This document shows positions 8,120 through 16,849 of a stretch of 64,000 bases of DNA, one piece after another. The stretch's first letter is position 1; every line of letters starts with the position of its first letter. This DNA comes from Pseudogracilibacillus auburnensis (GTDB lineage: Bacteria; Bacillota; Bacilli; Bacillales; Amphibacillaceae): assembly GCF_003201975.1 (NCBI RefSeq), contig NZ_QJJQ01000014.1, forward strand, positions 1 to 64,000, written 5' to 3'. Under the pieces are notes generated by a model that saw only the letters and a list, made by a program, of their open reading frames with translations, was not told where the DNA came from and ran no database searches. Position numbers and translations under genes: made by a program.

Positions 8120-8449
8120 TTAAGAAATTTTTGTACCGTTTTCAACTTCCATATCCGGGCGTAATAAGATAACATCTTCCTCATCAGGTACTCCACCTAG
8201 AACTAACACTTCTGATTTATAACCCGCGATTCGCATCGGTGGAAAGTTTACGACGGCTACCACTTGACGACCAACAAGCTCATCCGCATGATAACGTTTG
8301 GTAATTTGTGCAGATGAACGTTTAACTCCTAACTCACCAAAATCAATTTCCAATTTAATTGCTGGTTTTCTCGCTTCAGGAAATGGTTCCGCCTTCACAA
8401 CCGTTCCTATCCGCATATCAACTTTTAAAAAATCATCGAATTGTATCAT
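8120..8449 (-). CDS. csaA: CsaA-like tRNA-binding domain protein
   Basis: 109 aa, the whole being one tRNA_bind OB-fold domain: MRIGTVVKAEPFPEARKPAIKLEIDFG, then QITKRY, QVVAVVNFPPMRIAGYKSEVLVLG. Length and motifs match B. subtilis CsaA, a dimeric protein with reported chaperone/export-related activity and tRNA binding. It starts 20 bp after the M24 peptidase gene, with GGAGG before the ATG. Confidence 0.92.
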   Translation of the reverse strand: MIQFDDFLKVDMRIGTVVKAEPFPEARKPAIKLEIDFGELGVKRSSAQITKRYHADELVGRQVVAVVNFPPMRIAGYKSEVLVLGGVPDEEDVILLRPDMEVENGTKIS

Positions 8450-8469
8450 ATGTATGTACCTCCATCATT

Positions 8470-9570
8470 TTATATTGGAATATAGGTTAATTTTTTAGGA
8501 TACGAGCTTAAAACTTCGACTCCCCCATCTTCCGTTATATAAATATTATCTTCTATCCGAACACCGCCGATTTTGGGGACATAAATTCCCGGTTCAATCG
8601 TAAAGAGCATCCCAGGTTGAATCAATTCCTTGTTTTCATTATGTATCGATGGCTTCTCATGTACTTCTAATCCGAGACCATGTCCGATCCGATGTGTAAA
8701 ATAGTTCCCATATCCTTTCAATGTAATAAAGTCGCGTGCTGCCCTGTCAATATTCAGTAATTCATCGCCGACCTTTACTTGTGAAATTGCTTTTTCATTT
8801 GCCGCTAACACTGTGTTGTAAATATCGGATTGCTTTTCTGTTCCTTCCCCGATGATAAAAGTTCTCGTTAAATCGGAACAGTACCCGTTAACATTCACGC
8901 CAAAATCAAATAATAAAAAATCCCCGTTTTGAATTGGCCGCTCTCCAGCTGTGCCATGGGGTAAAGCAGATTTTTCTCCACTTAAAACGAGTGTATCAAA
9001 CGCAAGTCCATCCGAACCTAAGACGGTTAATTGATATTCTAATTCAGCTTTTATTTGTAGCTCGGTTAGCCCTAGTGCTATCTTCGGTATAGTATGAGCT
9101 AATCCTTCTTCCGTAATTTGTATCGCTTTTTTTACATGGTCTATTTCTTTTGTGGACTTTGTTAATCGTTCCGAAAGTATGAAAGGTTCAATATTTGTAA
9201 AACTCGTATTGTTAAAATATGCAGCTATTTGTTCAAATCGCATAACTGTGACATGACTTTTCTCAAATGCGAATGAATCAACTTTACCAAGGGAGTCTCT
9301 GAATTTATCGAACGCATTTTCATGATCATCAATTGGAATGAGTTCAGTTACTTCTGCTTTTTCTTTTGCAGCCTGTTCATCTAGTGAAGGTAAAAATAAC
9401 ATGGTTTTATCTTTCTTAGTATCAATCGCAAGAGCAAAAAACCGTTCATGAGGGTTAGCTAGAAACCCAGTATAATAATATATGTTTGTTGGGGAGGTGA
9501 TCAGTGCGACATCCATATTCTGCTCTGTTTGTAAATGATTTATCAACCTTCTTTGTCTTGTTTGATACAT
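8470..9570 (-). CDS. M24-family Xaa-Pro (di)peptidase
   Basis: About 366 aa from the second ATG, which lies 8 nt after AAGGAGG; the ATG two codons earlier is too close. A creatinase-like N-terminal domain (about 1-125) precedes the pita-bread M24 domain with dinuclear metal ligands in FDFGVNVNGYCSDLTRTF (two Asp), HRIGHGLGLEVHE (His), TIEPGIY (Glu) and GVRIEDN (Glu). It releases N-terminal residues before proline or cleaves X-Pro dipeptides in the cytoplasm. All five metal ligands are present, so it should be active. It probably shares a transcript with csaA. Confidence 0.92.
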   Translation of the reverse strand: MYQTRQRRLINHLQTEQNMDVALITSPTNIYYYTGFLANPHERFFALAIDTKKDKTMLFLPSLDEQAAKEKAEVTELIPIDDHENAFDKFRDSLGKVDSFAFEKSHVTVMRFEQIAAYFNNTSFTNIEPFILSERLTKSTKEIDHVKKAIQITEEGLAHTIPKIALGLTELQIKAELEYQLTVLGSDGLAFDTLVLSGEKSALPHGTAGERPIQNGDFLLFDFGVNVNGYCSDLTRTFIIGEGTEKQSDIYNTVLAANEKAISQVKVGDELLNIDRAARDFITLKGYGNYFTHRIGHGLGLEVHEKPSIHNENKELIQPGMLFTIEPGIYVPKIGGVRIEDNIYITEDGGVEVLSSYPKKLTYIPI

Positions 9571-9645
9571 TATCATTTCCTCCTTTTTCTTTTCATTTGA
9601 ACATAGAACGTTTTTAACATCGTATGATTCTCGTAAATCCGTGCA

Positions 9646-10896
9646 TTATTTTTCCTCTCCCTTTCTCTTTTGTTTTTCAAATTGTTGTTCATACACTTCT
9701 TTCGCTTCTTCGGTCGTCTTACTGTCTATGAAATAAGTGATTGCCGCTTCACATAATGCGTACGTTCCAGCACTTGCAATTGTTCCCGAGATAATACTCC
9801 CTGCCCCGGGGAAAACTTTTACTAATTGGCGTGAAACTTCTCTAAGCGCAACGCCGACTCCTACGTTCATTCCCATTGCACCAACAAATTGAATAATGGT
9901 TTTACGATTTAATTTTGTACCACTAATCATTGCTATAGTCCCAATCATTGATATTTGTAACCCTGTGATCACAGGCATATCTGCAATTGGTACTGGTGTA
10001 GCAGCTATAAGTCCAGTAACTGTCATCACACTTTTTCCGATATTACGGGCTAATTTTTTTTGAACAGACTTTATTTTAGACAGTTTGGCAATGATAACTT
10101 GTGCTTCTTTTGGGAGTTCGGTAATTAAATAATCGAGTAATAAATCAATATTCCAACGACGATCATACGTAATCTCGCCTTCTTCATATTCTACATAGGC
10201 ACTAATTGGGATTACTTTTACAGGAGTGGTAATGATTTCTTTCATTTTTTCCTCTAACATATGAACGGTTGCTGTCATGTTTTCTTGTTTTTTCGGATGA
10301 TCAAAAGGAGGCTCGCTATTTGACGCTGGTGCAAGTTCATCCACTTGCGTTACAATTCCAACAATCGGTACATCGTATGCATGCATGGCAAGAACATCTT
10401 TTTTAAGCTGTAGCAATTGTTCTAAATCTTCATCAATTCGTGCCCCAACTTCCTTCCCTTTACATAAAAACAAAATGACATCAGGGCATTTATGTTTAAC
10501 CGACTGTTTGACTTCTTCGATCGGGCTCTCAGCAAGCACTGCTTCCTCAGGATTATGCGACTCCCCTAAACCACGAGTATCTAAAATATCGATACCACCT
10601 AATTCATTCTCAAACAAATACCATTTACCACTACCCGTTTGTGATTTATAATCACCGACTTCCGCTTTCTGTTCACCAAAAATAGCATTAATGAGACTTG
10701 ATTTTCCTGCTCCTCTTCTTCCGACAATAGCGATTCTTGCCGGTCTTGCACCGATCACAAAAGACTGCAAACCGACAATCTCCTCTCTAATCTGTGATTT
10801 ATTTTTACTAGAGACTTTTGATTTATCTACATTTTTTAAAATAAATTGAAATAGGTCTTCCATTTGTTTGTACATATTACTCTTTTTTTCGCTCAT
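9646..10896 (-). CDS. Membrane-associated GTPase (Era/YcjF-like, DUF697-type C-terminus)
   Basis: About 416 aa. The GTPase domain lies at about 50-270: P-loop GRRGAGKSSLINA, a threonine-containing switch I (SQTGSGKW), DxxG in DILDTRGLGE and a TQVDE base-recognition motif. The C-terminal third has hydrophobic helices rich in Gly/Ala (ATPVPIADMPVITGLQISMIG, GAMGMNVGVGVALREVSRQLVKVFPGAGSIISGTIAS) like the DUF697 region of YcjF proteins, suggesting membrane association. The function of this family is poorly defined. The start used is the ATG at 10896, after GGTGAATGTTA. Confidence 0.8.
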   Translation of the reverse strand: MSEKKSNMYKQMEDLFQFILKNVDKSKVSSKNKSQIREEIVGLQSFVIGARPARIAIVGRRGAGKSSLINAIFGEQKAEVGDYKSQTGSGKWYLFENELGGIDILDTRGLGESHNPEEAVLAESPIEEVKQSVKHKCPDVILFLCKGKEVGARIDEDLEQLLQLKKDVLAMHAYDVPIVGIVTQVDELAPASNSEPPFDHPKKQENMTATVHMLEEKMKEIITTPVKVIPISAYVEYEEGEITYDRRWNIDLLLDYLITELPKEAQVIIAKLSKIKSVQKKLARNIGKSVMTVTGLIAATPVPIADMPVITGLQISMIGTIAMISGTKLNRKTIIQFVGAMGMNVGVGVALREVSRQLVKVFPGAGSIISGTIASAGTYALCEAAITYFIDSKTTEEAKEVYEQQFEKQKRKGEEK

Positions 10897-10956
10897 TAAC
10901 ATTCACCGCTTTTTAAATGATATCTTCATTATATCATGTCTTTTCATTTGTCCAAT

Positions 10957-11329
10957 TTATGCATCATCGCCGATTATTTTTATTTTATAACAGGTTACTA
11001 TTTGTGCAGGATAACTTTCTGCCATGCTACCATCATATTCAATCTCCACTGTCATATTTGGTTCAAAGCCAGTCATTTCAATCACATTTTCATTGCTATC
11101 GAGTCAATTTGCTTCATTCGTTGAGACAATGATTGGATCTGAGGAAAGAAATTCTTCTTCCCCTTCCAATGTTTTACAAGAAAAATTCGGTTCAGTTTAA
11201 AGTATCGTTGCTTTTAAAGTCGTTATTATCCTCCTTGTTATTATCTCCAATATTATCAGGTACTCCACAAGCAGATACTAAGAAAAGTACGCCAAGAGAA
11301 AAGAGCAAAATATAAATAAATGTTTTCAT
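10957..11329 (-). pseudogene. Decayed lipoprotein gene (YobA/DUF3221-like)
   Basis: The frame opens at 11329 with a lipoprotein signal peptide (lipobox LVSAC) and an acidic Asn-rich linker, but stops at TGA 11192. A second frame then reads GEEEFLSSDPIIVSTNEAN, a TGA, and on to MTGFEPNMTVEIEYDGSMAESYPAQI and a stop at 10957. The last part resembles the C-terminus of YobA-type proteins (typically IxITYxGxIxESYPAQ). At least one frameshift and one nonsense codon make it a pseudogene. Confidence 0.7.
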
Positions 11330-11365
11330 TTTGGAAAAAAAACACCCTTATTTAAAAATCCATTA

Positions 11366-11640
11366 TATGAAGAGATAAAGAAATAGTCAGTATTTCCCCT
11401 TTTGTGTGGAAACCGAATCCACGAAGACTCCTACGGGAAAAGTAACAGCCGAAAATCCACTTCATACGTTTTGGAAAAACGTATGAAGTTAGTTGAGGCG
11501 TTGCCCGTGGAAAGCGTAGTGGATTCGGATGGAACACAAGCGCGCTAACCGTGGGAGACTTTTTCAGTGCTCTCCCTTTTATCCTGCAGGAGTCGCCACC
11601 TTTCGTTTCAATAGTAAGCAGTTCCTGTAAACGAACATTC
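11366..11640. repeat. Family C structured repeat
   Basis: A perfect outer stem CCGAATCCAC (11413-11422) / GTGGATTCGG (11519-11528) encloses GAAGACTCCTACGGG on the left and GCCCGTGGAAAGCGTA on the right, plus an inner perfect hairpin CTTCATACGTTTT / AAAACGTATGAAG (about 11460-11488). The layout is that of family A in inverted orientation, with different stem letters. An open frame over it is not a gene. From 11643 to 11783 nothing is recognised. Confidence 0.85.
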
Positions 11641-11783
11641 AATTAATATTTCAACTATTTGTTCGCATTTTTTATTTATTTTAGCATTTATGAAATTGAT
11701 TCATATTGTAACCGATTCATCCTATTATTGAAACTAAAAAAAGGAATACTAGATCTCGGGGAATTGTGATTAATTATATAATA

Positions 11784-11863
11784 GAATGCTGAGCTTCTTG
11801 AAATAATACTGGCTTTGATTTCGAAATGCTGACTTTCGTGAAAGAATGCTGAGATTGATGAAG
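11784..11863. repeat. Four degenerate 20-bp tandem units
   Basis: Units at 11784, 11804, 11824 and 11844: GAATGCTGAGCTTCTTGAAA, TAATACTGGCTTTGATTTCG, AAATGCTGACTTTCGTGAAA and GAATGCTGAGATTGATGAAG. The exact 20-bp phase is visible although the letters vary. It is followed by the leader of the gene at 11920. Confidence 0.75.
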
Positions 11864-11919
11864 GACATTATCCTAGGAAATGAATACAATAAATAGACTA
11901 TGTTAAAAGGAATGAGGAT

Positions 11920-12543
11920 ATGGATATAGTAGCTTTTCCTGTGATGACGAAAACAAACATTATTCACCAACGAGAAAAGACGATTTATTATCCAGTAGTT
12001 TTTGGGATGAAAAATATGGTTGTCCAATCAAAAGTAAATCAAGACATATTTCATCTGGTGCAAAAACTAATTCATGAACAATATGTACAGCAAAATACAA
12101 ATGAGTTTGTTGAAATGCTTGGAACATATGAGATTAAAACAAATGACCGTCATATTTTAAGTCTATCTCTTTCCAATTATGCGATTTTTTATCATGCAGC
12201 CCATGGACTGACGATCATGAAATCACTCACATTTAATATGGAAACGGGAAAATCATATGTATTAAAGGATCTTTTTAAACCGGATAGTAATTATGTAGAA
12301 GTACTTTCTGACATCATTAGAAGACAAATTAACGAAAGAAATATACCTTTATTAGAACCATTTACGACAATTCGACATGATCAAGATTTCTATATTGCAG
12401 ATAAAGCTTTAGTTATCTATTTTCAATTATACGAAATTACACCTTATTATATTGGCTTTCCAATGTTTCCAATCTCGGTGTTTGAATTAGAAGGTATTCT
12501 TCGGGAAGATGGCCCTCTTGGAGTGATGGCAACGAATAATTAA
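11920..12543 (+). CDS. DUF3298 (RsiV C-terminal-like) domain protein
   Basis: 207 aa. The frame matches the DUF4163/DUF3298 architecture seen in the ectodomain of the anti-sigma factor RsiV and in free-standing proteins: an N-terminal half with YYPVVFGM, and a C-terminal half with SNYAIFYHAAHG, FNMETGKSYVLKDLFKP and YEITPYYIGFPMFPISVFEL. There is no signal peptide or membrane segment, so unlike RsiV it seems cytoplasmic. In RsiV this domain binds lysozyme; no such role can be claimed here. A GAGGA site precedes the ATG. Confidence 0.75.
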   Translation: MDIVAFPVMTKTNIIHQREKTIYYPVVFGMKNMVVQSKVNQDIFHLVQKLIHEQYVQQNTNEFVEMLGTYEIKTNDRHILSLSLSNYAIFYHAAHGLTIMKSLTFNMETGKSYVLKDLFKPDSNYVEVLSDIIRRQINERNIPLLEPFTTIRHDQDFYIADKALVIYFQLYEITPYYIGFPMFPISVFELEGILREDGPLGVMATNN

Positions 12544-12570
12544 TTAGCGGGAAAAATTCCGGCATAGGAT

Positions 12571-12617
12571 AAGGCTAATTGAAAGAATCATGTAACAATC
12601 AATTAGCCTTTTTGGTT
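12571..12617 (+). terminator. Intrinsic terminator of the DUF3298 gene
   Basis: AAGGCTAATTG (12571-12581) and CAATTAGCCTT (12600-12610) with an 18-nt loop, followed by a T-rich tail. Confidence 0.8.
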
Positions 12618-12670
12618 TTCTTTTTTTGACGGAACTTCCTCATAACTACTGAAATTAAGTGGAGTATTGA

Positions 12671-14167
12671 TTAATCAATAAATGGAATTTTTGGAGCTTT
12701 TCCGCCTTGATAAATTTGATACTGGTTTTTGCCCTTTTCTTTCGACTCATATAAGGCGATATCCGCATTTTTATATAACATTTTTGGACTTTGGATTTCT
12801 CCAGATAAAGCAATCCCTACACTAATCGATACAGATAGCGTATGGATATCCTTTTCAACCTTTAGTGTTTCTTTTAACGTATCGATTATTATTTGTGCGG
12901 TTTGCTCAGCATTTTTTTTCGTTGTGTTTTTCATAATGACGGCAAATTCATCGCCACCTAGTCGAAACGTTTCATAGTCGCTTCCAACGGCCTCTTTAAT
13001 TGTTTGTGCGATTAACTGAAGTAAATAATCGCCTCTCCCATGACCTAGATAATCATTAACTAATTTAAAGTTATCGATATCCATCATCAACAATGCTGTT
13101 GTTTCCTTTTTTTCTGCTAATGCGCTTTTTAAAAATCGATCAAATGAGGCTCTATTTTTTAGGCCTGTTAGACTATCATGATAAGCTAAATAAACAGGTT
13201 TAGCTAACCAGTTAGCAATAACGGAAGAAATAATGATGGTCACAATAAAAATAATGAGTAATTGAATAAAATAAGATTTTTGACTTTCTCGTAAAAGAAC
13301 ATGTAAATTATTTTTATTGTAAATAATTTCAACTACTTTTACTTTCGTACTTCCATTATCATAAGCTGATTGATAAGGTTCATAGCGAAACATGACTGCT
13401 TTCCCCTTATATTCACCGTCTATTTCAACCACTTCATTTGTTTCTCTCGTTCGTTCAAATGCTTCTCTTCGTTCAGAAGGAGGAGATTCCGTTTTTCTCG
13501 TTCCAAATGGAAGCCCCCCTAAGTTAAGCACATGGATGCCTTCAATTAAAGCAAAATCCTTCACTAACTCATCAGTCACTTTTAAAAAATCAAACTCTTG
13601 AAAAATCGCTTCATTTTCTAAAGAGTAACCTAGCTCAATCATATATTTTTTATCGTCTGTTGCCATATAACTAAATTTCTTTACTTTTCCGGTTTGCTGA
13701 TCGACATCAATTCCATCAATAAATAATTCACCAGAAGCTCTTCTTTCATTTAATAATTTATTGAATGATCCACAACAGACAGAAAAGTCTAAACCAACCT
13801 CCCTGGGGTCATTGCTATGAATTATTTTATTTCCTTCATCTAAAATATAAATATCCATATCCATTTCTTTTGCTAATAATTCAAAATCCCATGAATAAAA
13901 TTGTGGATTCTGTTCATATTTTTTTTGTAATAAGGAGGTGTTTTCAGCCATTCTAGTAGCCGTTTCTTCATCTAAATAAAAATAAGCTTTATCAATCGTT
14001 TTTAAGGCATATTTTACTGTTTCTGTCGCCTGTTCAATTTGTAATTTATTATCTTTTATTGTCCGTTCCTTTAACCGAAAATAATCGATCGTTGCAATGG
14101 AAATGGAAATGATAAGGGCGAAGACAAGTAATGTTATGAATAATTTTAAGCGAAATCGAGAACCCAT
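12671..14167 (-). CDS. Diguanylate cyclase with extracytoplasmic sensor domain
   Basis: About 498 aa. First membrane helix at about 8-28, an extracytoplasmic Cache-like sensor region of about 260 residues, second helix at about 298-320, then a GGDEF domain (about 328-490) opening with AYHDSLTGLKNRASFD and carrying the intact signature RLGGDEFAV. The signature predicts c-di-GMP synthesis from GTP. No EAL domain is present. I prefer ATG 14167 because GGTGG lies 7 nt before it; ATGs at 14173 and 14185 are alternatives. It is monocistronic. Confidence 0.9.
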   Translation of the reverse strand: MGSRFRLKLFITLLVFALIISISIATIDYFRLKERTIKDNKLQIEQATETVKYALKTIDKAYFYLDEETATRMAENTSLLQKKYEQNPQFYSWDFELLAKEMDMDIYILDEGNKIIHSNDPREVGLDFSVCCGSFNKLLNERRASGELFIDGIDVDQQTGKVKKFSYMATDDKKYMIELGYSLENEAIFQEFDFLKVTDELVKDFALIEGIHVLNLGGLPFGTRKTESPPSERREAFERTRETNEVVEIDGEYKGKAVMFRYEPYQSAYDNGSTKVKVVEIIYNKNNLHVLLRESQKSYFIQLLIIFIVTIIISSVIANWLAKPVYLAYHDSLTGLKNRASFDRFLKSALAEKKETTALLMMDIDNFKLVNDYLGHGRGDYLLQLIAQTIKEAVGSDYETFRLGGDEFAVIMKNTTKKNAEQTAQIIIDTLKETLKVEKDIHTLSVSISVGIALSGEIQSPKMLYKNADIALYESKEKGKNQYQIYQGGKAPKIPFID

Positions 14168-14306
14168 GTTCATACCACCGAGCATTATATATTTTCAGAT
14201 GAATTTATTAGTCTAATAGTTTCATATTTTTACCATTAATTGTTTAGACTTATTCTATTTAATCATATACTAATCATTTACATGAAGCAATGGAATTTGT
14301 TAAAAT

Positions 14307-14335
14307 AAAAAAGCGCTCCTGAATTGGAACACTTT
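14307..14335 (-). terminator. Intrinsic terminator of the YiaA/B-type gene
   Basis: On the leftward RNA, AAGUGUUCC pairs with GGAGCGCUU (two G-U pairs), followed by six U. Confidence 0.8.
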
Positions 14336-14345
14336 TCGTCATGAG

Positions 14346-14606
14346 TTATTCACTCTTTTTCTCTTTGACTCTATCTCTTTTTTGCTGTTCAATCATGTAA
14401 TCATCTTCAGCATTATCTCTTACCACTTTTTGTGTTAAGATCGCCCCAACTGCGACTAAGATCATCACAGCGATATAATAGCCTTTTTCGTTCAATTCCA
14501 TCTCTGCATTCCATAGACCGACACAAAATAAAATAACTCCAACTGCAAAAGTAAAATATGCCATAAAAACAAATGCCGGTGTATTTCTTCGCCGATGTTC
14601 TTGCAT
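14346..14606 (-). CDS. YiaA/YiaB two-helix membrane protein
   Basis: 86 aa from ATG 14606, chosen because GGGAGG lies 7-8 nt upstream. RRNTPAFVFMAYFTFAVGVILFC begins the first helix and GYYIAVMILVAVGAILTQKVVRDN the second, the characteristic YiaAB domain, with a charged C-terminal tail. The function is unknown; the family is found as inner-membrane proteins in many bacteria. Confidence 0.85.
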   Translation of the reverse strand: MQEHRRRNTPAFVFMAYFTFAVGVILFCVGLWNAEMELNEKGYYIAVMILVAVGAILTQKVVRDNAEDDYMIEQQKRDRVKEKKSE

Positions 14607-14794
14607 ACGTGTTTCCTCCCTCTCTACATATACTACAAACAATATACGTTAAAAGATACATTCAGGCAATAGGAAAAAAGGAGCAAGTATCTTGACCGAC
14701 AGTCTCCCTGATCCTTTTACAAAAAAGAGCCAATTAACACATTTGACACTAACTTACTAGGAGGGGGATTCTCTATGCTTTATCCTTTCTCTCC

Positions 14795-16585
14795 TTATGA
14801 CTGATATTGTTCTAAAAAATCAAGCAAATATTGATACACTTTCATTTCATTTTCTTTCTTTGAAAAACCATGTCCTTCATCATCTAATACGAGATATTGT
14901 ACATCTCGACCTTTTTCCTTTAATTTAGCAACAATTTGATCGGACTCTTCCTTTACTACCCTTGGATCTTTTGCTCCTTGAATAACGAGCATTGGTTTTG
15001 TCATCCCATCTAAGTAAGTAATTGGTGAATCTCTTCTAAAACGATCTTTGTCACGCACTGGGTCTCCTAGCCAGCGCTCCACTTTCGTACTCCAATGATC
15101 TGGGATCGACTCGACAAACGTAAATAAATTCGAAACACCTAACATATCGACGACTGCTTTAAAGTACTCTGGATGACGACCATGTAAAAGTAAAGCCATG
15201 TATCCACCAAAACTACCACCAATTAAAAATAATTTATTTCGGTTTGTTATCTTTTGCCCAAATAACCATTCTATGCCTGCTACACAGTCCAGTCTTGGAC
15301 CGTGTCCCCAATCTCGTTCCACAAGTTTTACAAAGGAGGAGCCATAACCAGTACTGCCCCGGAAATTCGGTGCAAAAATGGTATAACCACGATTTAAAAA
15401 GATTTGAAATATTGCTCGGAAAAACTTTCTTTCTGCAGCTTGTGGTCCCCCATGAGGCCAAAAAATGGTGTAACCATTATCATTTTCTTGATTAGCCCGA
15501 AATAATAATGCTTCTATCTCCATTCCGTCGAACGATTTATAAGTGACAACATCGGGTTCAACCATCTCTTCTTTCCTTACACCTAATACACGGTTATTTG
15601 TCAGTTGTGTCCACTCTTTGCCATCTTCAGACTGAAATATATTTTGTGGAATCGTTGCACTCTCCCCTAAAATATAGAGATTACCTTCTGCTCCAATGTG
15701 AATTTTTTCCATCACATCGATTGGAAGATCTATATGCTCAAGCTTATTAGTATCTAGGGAGAAACGATATAAATGATCCTTTACTCCAACCTCTGTACAC
15801 ATATATATAGCGTTGTTCTTTTTATCATATTTTATTTGTTGAATACTTTCATTTTCTATTGTTTTAACAGTTGAGAAAATTTTCGTTTTTAAATCAAATT
15901 TTGCTAAATAATGATGCTCACTTTCATAATTTGTTGGAAAATAAATTGATTCGTTACCGATAATAACGGGGGAATGATTCATATGAGTTTTTTCAGGGTC
16001 TGGAACTAGATAATATGTTTCACTGTCTTCTTTTATGAATAGTTTATTGTATGTATTGCCTAATATGCTCATATATACATGAGTGGCTTCATTATCCGAA
16101 ACAGCTGCTAAATAGGTTGACGCTGTCTCTCCTTCATGTAGTAACTTATCTTGGTCATTTTCTATATCTCGTATTCTAACATTTAAAAAACGTGGATTTT
16201 CTTCAGATGTCATGTAATAGACACGCTTTCCATCTTCACTCAAATGGGCGAAGAAATATTTTTCTGTCGGCTCTCCCGTGATTAATTTTTCAGGTAAGCC
16301 ACCGTCGCGATTTAATGCATATATATGATAATTTTCATCGCCTTCTTTATCAAATCCAGCAAGCACATAACGGTTTTCTTTGTCTATTTTAATAAAGTTA
16401 CAAGACTGATCCACTTGCGCAAATAAATAGGGAAATGCATCAGGTACATCTAAGGCCCACAGATTCATTTTCCCATTTAAGTTTGTGCTAAAAATGATTC
16501 TCTTCTCATCATCACTTACTGTAAAGTCTGATATAATATACGTTCTAAAAAATTGTTCAACAGTCGGCTTGGTAAATATCTCCAC
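14795..16585 (-). CDS. S9-family prolyl oligopeptidase-like serine peptidase, copy 1
   Basis: 596 aa, no signal peptide. The N-terminal two-thirds is a WD40-like beta-propeller. The C-terminal alpha/beta-hydrolase domain carries Ser458 (GGSFGGY), Asp540 (GAKDPRV) and His572 (DEGHGF), plus WPHGGPQAAE and APNFRGSTGYG oxyanion-side motifs. Such enzymes cut short peptides in the cytoplasm. It is roughly 80% identical by eye to the gene at 16850, with most differences in propeller residues about 160-330, and clearly arose by tandem duplication. Confidence 0.92.
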   Translation of the reverse strand: MEIFTKPTVEQFFRTYIISDFTVSDDEKRIIFSTNLNGKMNLWALDVPDAFPYLFAQVDQSCNFIKIDKENRYVLAGFDKEGDENYHIYALNRDGGLPEKLITGEPTEKYFFAHLSEDGKRVYYMTSEENPRFLNVRIRDIENDQDKLLHEGETASTYLAAVSDNEATHVYMSILGNTYNKLFIKEDSETYYLVPDPEKTHMNHSPVIIGNESIYFPTNYESEHHYLAKFDLKTKIFSTVKTIENESIQQIKYDKKNNAIYMCTEVGVKDHLYRFSLDTNKLEHIDLPIDVMEKIHIGAEGNLYILGESATIPQNIFQSEDGKEWTQLTNNRVLGVRKEEMVEPDVVTYKSFDGMEIEALLFRANQENDNGYTIFWPHGGPQAAERKFFRAIFQIFLNRGYTIFAPNFRGSTGYGSSFVKLVERDWGHGPRLDCVAGIEWLFGQKITNRNKLFLIGGSFGGYMALLLHGRHPEYFKAVVDMLGVSNLFTFVESIPDHWSTKVERWLGDPVRDKDRFRRDSPITYLDGMTKPMLVIQGAKDPRVVKEESDQIVAKLKEKGRDVQYLVLDDEGHGFSKKENEMKVYQYLLDFLEQYQS

Positions 16586-16628
16586 TATATCACTCCTAAT
16601 TTATTTTAGCTAATCGAAAAATAGTGTG

Positions 16629-16672
16629 AAAAGAGTATTTCCTCCTAATCACATAATAGGATATACTCTCTT
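16629..16672 (-). terminator. Hairpin terminator between the two S9 peptidase genes
   Basis: Read leftward, AGAGTAT-AT-CCTA pairs with TAGG-AGGAA-ATACTCT, followed by TTTTC. It would separate transcription of the two paralogues. Nothing else is recognised in 16673-16849. Confidence 0.6.
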
Positions 16673-16849
16673 TCCACAACGAACAGAACGTCCTATTATC
16701 GCCTTTTGCCACAACAGAACGTAGCAGTCTCCATCCTCTATTTGCTAGGGAGCTTATCAATCAACATTGGTACTTTTCAGCACGATAACCCGAATACCCT
16801 AAAATTATATTAGAATCTAAAACAAGATATACACTACATTCTTCTCCAT

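Noticed and set aside
11352-11642. 96-codon leftward frame
   Set aside because: It covers family C repeat with its stems; no ribosome binding site or family resemblance.
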